DNA of 64,000 nt from Hyphomicrobiales bacterium. GTDB taxonomy: Bacteria > Pseudomonadota > Alphaproteobacteria > Rhizobiales > Rhizobiaceae. The notes beneath the pieces are model-generated. The model ran no database searches, had not been told where the DNA came from, and saw nothing but the letters and a program-made list of their open reading frames with translations. How positions within the stretch are numbered: position 1 is the first letter of the stretch; the number at the start of each line of letters is the position of its first letter. Where the stretch lies: positions 164,216 to 228,215 of the forward strand of contig UBKJ01000004.1 of assembly GCA_900465915.1 (NCBI GenBank). The letters run 5' to 3'. Position numbers and translations under genes: made by a program. Positions 58,880 through 64,000 of the stretch are shown piece after piece.

Positions 58880-61426
58880 TCACAGTTCGCGCAGCACCTC
58901 GGCCGGCTTGCGGCCCAGCACCCGCCACGTGCCGGCGAGGCCGAAGCCGACGGTCAGCGCCAGGGCCGCGGCGACCGTCGTCAGCGCCACGCCGGGCAGG
59001 AAGGCGGGCTTGAGCTTCATGATCTCGGCCACCACGTACCAGCCCGCCGCCCCGCCGGCGATGAGCGCGAAGAGCGCCGTGGCGAGGCCGAGCAGCAGAT
59101 ATTCGAGCACATAGGCGGTGATCAGCGTGCGCCGCGTCGCGCCCAGCGTCTTCAGCACCACCGCGTCGTGGACCCGCGCGCGGTTGCCGGCGGCGAGCGC
59201 CCCCGCCAGCACCAGCACCGAGGAGGCGAGCGCGATGGAGGCCGCGGCGCGGATCGCGGCCGCGATCTGGCCGAGCAGGCGGTCGGCCACGTCGAGCGCG
59301 TCGGTGACGCTGACCGTGGTGACGGCGGGCCATGCCTGCGTCACCCGGCGCAGGATCTCCGGCGCGCGGTCCTTGCCGCCGGGCGGCAGGGTCAGCGTCG
59401 CGAGCCAGGTCGCCGGCGCGCCGGCGAAGGTGTTGGGCGAAAAGACCATGACGAAATTCATCGCCAGCGATTCCCATTGCACGTCGCGGAAGCTGGCGAT
59501 GCGCGCGGTGACGTTGCGGCCCAGCACGTTGACGGTGACTGTGTCGCCGAGCTTCAGCCCCAGCGCCTTGCCCTCGCGCGCGGCGAAGGAGACGAGCGGC
59601 TCGCCGCGATAGTCCGCCGGCCACCATCGGCCCTCGGTGACGGTGGAGTTTTCGGGAACCGCGTCGGAGAAGGTGACGCCGCGGTCGCCGCGCAGCACCC
59701 AGGCGGCGTCGGGCGCGGCGGCGCGCTTGCGCACGTCCTCGCCGTTGAAGGCGACGATGCGGCCGCGCAGCATCGGCCCGGCGGTGAGCCTGGCCCCCGG
59801 CGCGAGGCCGCCGACGAGGTTTTTGAAATCGCCGATGTCCCTGTTCTGGATGTCGACGAAGAAGAAGTCGGGCGCCTGGGCCGGGATGCTTTGCGTGACC
59901 TGCCGGCGCAGGTCGCCGTCGATGGTGGCGATGGCCACCATCAGCGTCAGGCCGAGGCCGAGCGACAGCACCACCGAGGGCGTCAGCGCGCCGGGACGGT
60001 GGATGTTGCCGATGGCGAGGCGCAGCGCCGTCGAGCGCACGCGCGGCGCGCGGCGGGCGAGTTGGCGCAGGCCGCCCGCCACCAGCCGCAGCACGACGAA
60101 GGCCGCGATGGCCGAGACGATGAAGATGGCGGCGATGCGCCGGTCATAGGCGACATAGAGCGCGAGCCCCGCCAGGGCGGCCACCGCCGCGCCCGCCAGC
60201 AGCAGGGTCAGCGGCGGCGGCAGGCCGCCGGCGTCGAAACCCTGTTCGCGGAACAGGGCCGTCGCCGGCACGTCGCGGGCGCGGCCGAGCGGAACGATGG
60301 CGAAGGCGAGTGTGGTGACGAGGCCGAAGACGGCGGCCAGCGCCAGCGCGGCGGGAAAGAAGCCCGCCCCGGCCGCGACCGGCAGCACGCCCTTCAGCGC
60401 GGCCGCCGCCGCGAAGGGAATGGCCGCCGCCAGCGTCAGGCCGAGGACGACGCCGATCAGGCCGATGACCAGGATCTGCGCCAGATAGACCGCCACCGCG
60501 AAGCGCGCCGGCGCGCCCAGCGCCTTGAAGGTGGCGATGACGCCGCGCTTGCCGTCGAGATAGGCGCGCACCGCGTCGGCCACGCCGACGCCGCCGACGA
60601 TCAGCGCCGTCAGCCCGACCAGAGTGAGGAATTGCGAGAAACGCTCGATATTGGCGCTCAGCGCCGGGGCAGCGTCGGAGCGGTCGCGGATGTTCCAGCC
60701 GGCCTGCGGAAAACGCTCCGCCGCCTGCCGCCGCACCGCCCGGATGGCGGCGTCGTCGGCCGGGCCGCTGAGCGCCACCTTGTAGATATGGTCGACGAGG
60801 CTGCCCGGCTGCACCAGCCCCGAGGCGCGCAGGCCGTCGAGCGAGACCAGGAAACGCGGCGCGAGGCTGAAGCCGGCCGAGAGCAGGTCGGGCTCGTCGA
60901 GGATCGCGGCGCGCAGCTCGAAGGTCGCCGCGCCCAGCTTCACCCGCGCGCCGGGCGCGAGCCCCATGCGGTCGAAGAAATCCTGCGAGGCCGCCGCGCC
61001 ATAGACGCCGCCGCGCGCGCCGGTCAGCGCGGCGAGGTCCTGCTGCGGCGCGGTTTTCAGCGCGCCGACCAGCGGATAGGCGGCGTCGACCGCCTTGACC
61101 TCGACCAGCGACTGGCCCGAGCCGTCCTCGCGCCGGGCCATGGAGCGCATGGTCGCGCTTTCGGAAACGGCGCCGAGCCCGTCGATAAAGGCGCGCTCGG
61201 AGGCGTCGGCCTCGCGCTGGTTGAGGGCGAAGCTCAAGTCGCCGCCGAGGATGGCGCGGCCTTCCGAGGCCATGCCGGCGCCGATCGAGCCCGCCACCGA
61301 ATTGACGCCGCCGATGGCGGCGACGCCGAGCGCGATGCAGGCGAGGAAGACGTAGAAGCCGGCGAGGCCGCCGCGCATCTCGCGCAGGGCGAAGCGCAGA
61401 GCGAGGGCGTAATGGGCGGGCTTCAT
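58880..61426 (-). CDS. ABC transporter permease, FtsX/YbbP family
   Basis: The 848-residue permease has a YbbP-type layout: one N-terminal helix, a large periplasmic domain (about 45-250), three helices (about 260-370), a second helix pair (about 400-460), another periplasmic domain and three C-terminal helices ending GTWRVLGRKPAEVLREL. FtsX-like segments are NIERFSQFLTLVGLTALIVG and VHDAVVLKTLGATRRTLITA. It works with the ATPase encoded just upstream (4-base overlap). In E. coli the equivalent YbbA-YbbP pair lies next to tesA, as here. The cargo is not established. Confidence 0.92.
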   Translation of the reverse strand: MKPAHYALALRFALREMRGGLAGFYVFLACIALGVAAIGGVNSVAGSIGAGMASEGRAILGGDLSFALNQREADASERAFIDGLGAVSESATMRSMARREDGSGQSLVEVKAVDAAYPLVGALKTAPQQDLAALTGARGGVYGAAASQDFFDRMGLAPGARVKLGAATFELRAAILDEPDLLSAGFSLAPRFLVSLDGLRASGLVQPGSLVDHIYKVALSGPADDAAIRAVRRQAAERFPQAGWNIRDRSDAAPALSANIERFSQFLTLVGLTALIVGGVGVADAVRAYLDGKRGVIATFKALGAPARFAVAVYLAQILVIGLIGVVLGLTLAAAIPFAAAAALKGVLPVAAGAGFFPAALALAAVFGLVTTLAFAIVPLGRARDVPATALFREQGFDAGGLPPPLTLLLAGAAVAALAGLALYVAYDRRIAAIFIVSAIAAFVVLRLVAGGLRQLARRAPRVRSTALRLAIGNIHRPGALTPSVVLSLGLGLTLMVAIATIDGDLRRQVTQSIPAQAPDFFFVDIQNRDIGDFKNLVGGLAPGARLTAGPMLRGRIVAFNGEDVRKRAAAPDAAWVLRGDRGVTFSDAVPENSTVTEGRWWPADYRGEPLVSFAAREGKALGLKLGDTVTVNVLGRNVTARIASFRDVQWESLAMNFVMVFSPNTFAGAPATWLATLTLPPGGKDRAPEILRRVTQAWPAVTTVSVTDALDVADRLLGQIAAAIRAAASIALASSVLVLAGALAAGNRARVHDAVVLKTLGATRRTLITAYVLEYLLLGLATALFALIAGGAAGWYVVAEIMKLKPAFLPGVALTTVAAALALTVGFGLAGTWRVLGRKPAEVLREL

Positions 61427-62145
61427 GCGCCGACCGCCTGCAGGGCCTCGCGCGGCGCCTCCTCGACGCGGCCCGAGCGCACCGGGATGCGGCGGTCGCA
61501 GCGCGCGGCCAGCGCCGGGTCGTGCGTGACCAGCACCATGGTCAGCCCGTTCTCGCGCTGGCGGGCGAAAAGAAGATCGGCGATCTGGGCCCCGGTGGCG
61601 GCGTCGAGATTGCCGGTCGGCTCGTCGGCGATGAGGATTTTCGGCGACGGCGCCAGCGCCCGCGCGATGGCGACGCGCTGCTGCTCGCCGCCCGACAGCG
61701 CGGAGGGATAATGCGTAAGCCGCTCGCCCAGCCCCACCGCGCGCAATTCGCGCTCGGCCACCGCGAAGGCGTCCCTGCGGCCGGCCAGCTCCAGCGGCAC
61801 GGCGACGTTCTCCAGCGCCGTCATGTTGGGGATGAGGTGGAAGGACTGGAACACGATGCCGATATTGGCGCCGCGAAAGGCGGCGGCGCGGTCCTCGCTC
61901 ATGGCGCTGATCGTCTCGCCCGCCACGGTCACGGCGCCGCGATCCACCCGCTCCAGCCCCGCCAGCACCATCAGCAGCGTCGACTTGCCCGAGCCCGACG
62001 GCCCGACCACGCCGACCGAGCCGCCCGGCGCGATGGCGAGCGAGACGCCCTTCAGCACATGCACGGAGGCTGCGCCGCGGCCCAGCGTCAGGTGGACATC
62101 GTTGAGCGTGATGATCGGCGCGGCGATGGGAGCGAGTTCCGTCAC
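61423..62145 (-). CDS. ABC transporter ATP-binding protein, YbbA family
   Basis: The 240-residue ATPase partner of the adjacent YbbP-type permease has Walker A GPSGSGKST, signature ALSGGEQQRVAIARAL, Walker B ILIADEPTGNLD and switch His VTHDPALA, in the LolD/MacB/YbbA group. GTG 62145 (MTELAPIAAP) follows AAGGAAA at good spacing; the open frame extends ten codons further to an ATG at 62175 with a weaker context. It is divergent from tesA. Confidence 0.92.
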   Translation of the reverse strand: MTELAPIAAPIITLNDVHLTLGRGAASVHVLKGVSLAIAPGGSVGVVGPSGSGKSTLLMVLAGLERVDRGAVTVAGETISAMSEDRAAAFRGANIGIVFQSFHLIPNMTALENVAVPLELAGRRDAFAVAERELRAVGLGERLTHYPSALSGGEQQRVAIARALAPSPKILIADEPTGNLDAATGAQIADLLFARQRENGLTMVLVTHDPALAARCDRRIPVRSGRVEEAPREALQAVGA

Positions 62146-62276
62146 GCGGGTTTCCTTTCGTGTCGAACGCCGCAAATCGGAACTCCGTCACAAATTTGCA
62201 CTTGTTTGGCGCGGAATATTGAAGACAACTCCACAGGGCCACAAGCCTGCGGTTCCTCACATATGGGTTGTCGACG

Positions 62277-62990
62277 ATGCGTTTCAAACTTTCCATGGCG
62301 GCGTTCCTGTTCTCCCTCGCCGCGCTCTCCGCAGCCCCCCCTGCTGCTTTGTCGCAGGAGCCGACCGGGCTGGACGATTCGCCGCCGGCCGAGCAGCCGT
62401 CGCAGGTCAGGATCGTCGGCTTCGGCGACAGCCTGATGGCCGGCTACCTGCTGCCGCCGGGCGCGGGCTTTCCGCAGCAGCTGGAGAAGGCGCTCGACGA
62501 CAAGGGCTACGAGGTCAGCGTCGACAACGCCGGCGTGTCGGGCGACACCACCACGGGCGGTCTGTCGCGCATCGACTGGTCCGTGCCGGACGGCACCAAC
62601 CTGGTGATCCTGGAATTGGGCGCCAACGACGCGCTGCGCGGCATCGCGCCCGACATCACCGAGAAGAACCTCGACGACATGCTGGCGCGGCTCAAGCAGC
62701 GCAACATCCCGGTGATCCTGGCCGGCATGCTGGCCCCGCCCAACATGGGCAAGGACTACGCCGCCAAGTTCAACCCGATCTATCCCAAGCTGGCGCAGAA
62801 ATACGGCGTGCCGCTCTATCCCTTCTTCCTCGACGGGGTGGCGACGCACAAGGACCTGCTCTTGAAGGACGGCATGCATCCCAACGAGAAGGGCGTGGCG
62901 ACGATGGTGGAGAAGTTCGCGCCGCTGATCGAGAAGAGCCTTCCGCAACCGCAAGACCGGGCTCAAAACAAGGGGACATCGGCGGACTGA
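62277..62990 (+). CDS. tesA: Arylesterase/TesA-type SGNH hydrolase
   Basis: The 237-residue exported SGNH hydrolase is like E. coli TesA (thioesterase I/lysophospholipase L1). A signal peptide (MRFKLSMAAFLFSLAALSAA, cleavage near ALS-QE) is followed by a short acidic linker. The nucleophile Ser52 lies in GFGDSLMAGY, then DNAGVSGDTT, GANDALRG and the catalytic Asp/His in DGMHPNEKG. It is divergent from the YbbAP exporter, which conserves the known neighbourhood. The frame opens with TTG at 62268, but ATG 62277 is preferred. Confidence 0.93.
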   Translation: MRFKLSMAAFLFSLAALSAAPPAALSQEPTGLDDSPPAEQPSQVRIVGFGDSLMAGYLLPPGAGFPQQLEKALDDKGYEVSVDNAGVSGDTTTGGLSRIDWSVPDGTNLVILELGANDALRGIAPDITEKNLDDMLARLKQRNIPVILAGMLAPPNMGKDYAAKFNPIYPKLAQKYGVPLYPFFLDGVATHKDLLLKDGMHPNEKGVATMVEKFAPLIEKSLPQPQDRAQNKGTSAD

Positions 62991-63073
62991 GCGGCGGGGA
63001 AAATATAAACAGCTTGCCCCGGGCGGGAAACGATGATTCGCTACGGGGGTAGAACGATTCGAGGAGGATGCCC

Positions 63074-63664
63074 ATGCCGCGTCTTTTCACCGCCCTCGAA
63101 ATCCCGCGCGACGCCGCGCTTTCGCTCTCGCTTTTACGGGGCGGCCTTTTCGGCGCACGCTGGATCGATGTCGAAAACTACCACATAACCCTGCGTTTCA
63201 TCGGAGATGTGGAAGGCCACGTGGCCGACGAGATCGCCAACGCGCTCGACCGCGTGCGGCGTCCGGAATTCATGCTGACGCTGACCGGCGTCGGCGCCTT
63301 CGGGTCGAAGAAACCGCACAGCGTCTATGCCGGCGTCGCGCCGTCAGCGGAGCTGAACGCCTTGCAGGCGGAGATCGAGCGCATCTGCCAGCGGCTGCGC
63401 CTGCCCGCCGATCCACGCAAGTTCACGCCGCATGTCACGCTGGCGCGGCTCAAGAACGCCCGCGACGACGACGTCGCGCGCTATCTCTCCTCGCGCGGCA
63501 ACTTCGCCACCATGCCGTTCCGCATCGGCCGCTTCGTGCTGATGTCGTCGCGCGATTCGGTCGGCGGCGGGCCCTATATCGTCGAGGAGGCCTGGCCGCT
63601 GGTGGCGGCGTCGCGCCAGAACCGCTCGGCCAGCGCCGTCGAGGCGGCGAGGATCATCCGGTAG
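63074..63664 (+). CDS. thpR: RNA 2',3'-cyclic phosphodiesterase
   Basis: The 196-residue 2H phosphoesterase has both HxT motifs: HITLRF near residue 37 and HVTLARL near residue 122. The family opens 2',3'-cyclic phosphates and can ligate tRNA half molecules in vitro. ATG 63074 lies six bases after GAGGAGG; the ATG at 63068 abuts that site and is less likely. The last 91 bases overlap the convergent phosphatase gene. Confidence 0.9.
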   Translation: MPRLFTALEIPRDAALSLSLLRGGLFGARWIDVENYHITLRFIGDVEGHVADEIANALDRVRRPEFMLTLTGVGAFGSKKPHSVYAGVAPSAELNALQAEIERICQRLRLPADPRKFTPHVTLARLKNARDDDVARYLSSRGNFATMPFRIGRFVLMSSRDSVGGGPYIVEEAWPLVAASRQNRSASAVEAARIIR

Positions 63665-64000
63665 ACCTGCTCGAAATCCTCCGGCCCGCCATACCATGGG
63701 TCGGGGATTTCGACGGGTTTTCCCTGCGCGATCTCGGTGAACAGGCCCACGGTCGCGCGCGTCTCCTTCGGCGCGCGCCGGCCAAGGATCTGCATGTTCC
63801 AGCGGTCCATGCCGAGGATGAGGTCGAAGCGGGCGAAATCCGCCGCCGCGAGCTGGCGGCAGCGCTGGCCGGAAATGTCGAGCCCGTAGCGGGCGGCGAC
63901 GCGGATGGAGCGCTCGTCGGGCGCCTCGCCGGTGTGATAGCCGTTGAGGCCGGCGGAATCGATCGCCACATGGCGGACGCCGCGCCGCTCCAGCGCCGCG
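63574..64000 (-). CDS. Low-molecular-weight protein tyrosine phosphatase, 5' end cut by window
   Basis: This is the C-terminal part of a low-molecular-weight phosphotyrosine phosphatase. It contains HVAIDSAGLNGYHTGEAPDE, the GxxSGxR-like GLDISGQRCRQL, FDLILGMDRWNM and the general-acid loop IPDPWYGGPEDFEQVY with the catalytic Asp. The N-terminal P-loop with the nucleophile Cys lies beyond the window. Such enzymes dephosphorylate tyrosine kinases or other phosphoproteins; the target is unknown. The 91-base convergent overlap with thpR is larger than usual. Confidence 0.9.
   Translation of the reverse strand, partial: AALERRGVRHVAIDSAGLNGYHTGEAPDERSIRVAARYGLDISGQRCRQLAAADFARFDLILGMDRWNMQILGRRAPKETRATVGLFTEIAQGKPVEIPDPWYGGPEDFEQVYRMILAASTALAERFWRDAATSGQASSTI

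Overview
The window is a GC-rich, gene-dense stretch of a bacterial chromosome. The gene content points to an alphaproteobacterium, most likely Rhizobiales (Hyphomicrobiales). Supporting genes are a cyclic beta-1,2-glucan synthase of 2,864 residues, a pair of Omp25-type outer-membrane proteins, DUF2794, DUF930 and DUF1223 proteins, an alphaproteobacterial-type AcnA, and a Bax-inhibitor (YbhL) gene with a structured leader. The genus cannot be fixed from the sequence alone. I see no rRNA, tRNA, CRISPR array or insertion sequence.

Layout. 1-2.8 kb: glutathione-dependent formaldehyde oxidation (adhC, cut by the window edge, and fghA) with an ElaA-type acetyltransferase and a DUF1345 membrane protein between them. 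2.8-6.9 kb: a cytochrome P450 divergent from gyrB. 6.9-8.6 kb: an AT-rich accessory cassette holding a BglII/BstYI-family restriction endonuclease convergent with an MT-A70 DNA methyltransferase that carries a C-terminal helix-turn-helix, and an unusual 32-bp perfect palindrome with AGATCT at its centre. 8.6-11.9 kb: two short-chain dehydrogenases with PadR and MerR regulators and well-preserved operators. 11.9-17.4 kb: a DEAD-box helicase, a small DUF4160/DUF2442 pair and polA. 17.6-19.7 kb: a lipoprotein, a CGNR regulator and a divergent lone LivH-like permease. 19.7-23.5 kb: an M20 peptidase, an O-methyltransferase and RNase D, then a convergent acyltransferase. 23.6-31.9 kb: two tandem Omp25-like porins, a class A penicillin-binding protein, an SDR, fructokinase, a LysE exporter, a methyltransferase and a PhzF protein. 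31.9-42.0 kb: pncB and ndvB. 42.3-46.2 kb: the sulfate ABC transporter operon sbp-cysT-cysW-cysA. 46.3-50.1 kb: YdcF, DUF930, a solo Lrp ligand-binding domain and ilvD. 50.2-53.1 kb: the cytochrome c maturation operon ccmABCDG, divergent from acnA (53.4-56.1 kb). 56.2-64 kb: DUF1223, DUF2794, the Bax inhibitor protein, a YbbA/YbbP-type ABC exporter divergent from tesA, thpR and a truncated low-molecular-weight phosphotyrosine phosphatase.

Most genes are core metabolism and envelope functions. The most unusual parts are the restriction-modification cassette with its self-site palindrome, the acnA leader whose ribosome-binding site is buried in an 11-bp stem with a competing upstream hairpin, the lone permease beside a CGNR regulator with a dyad operator, and the DUF4160/DUF2442 pair, which may be a toxin-antitoxin-like module. 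Several start codons were moved inside the longest open frames because a ribosome-binding site or the family's usual N terminus fits an internal start better.
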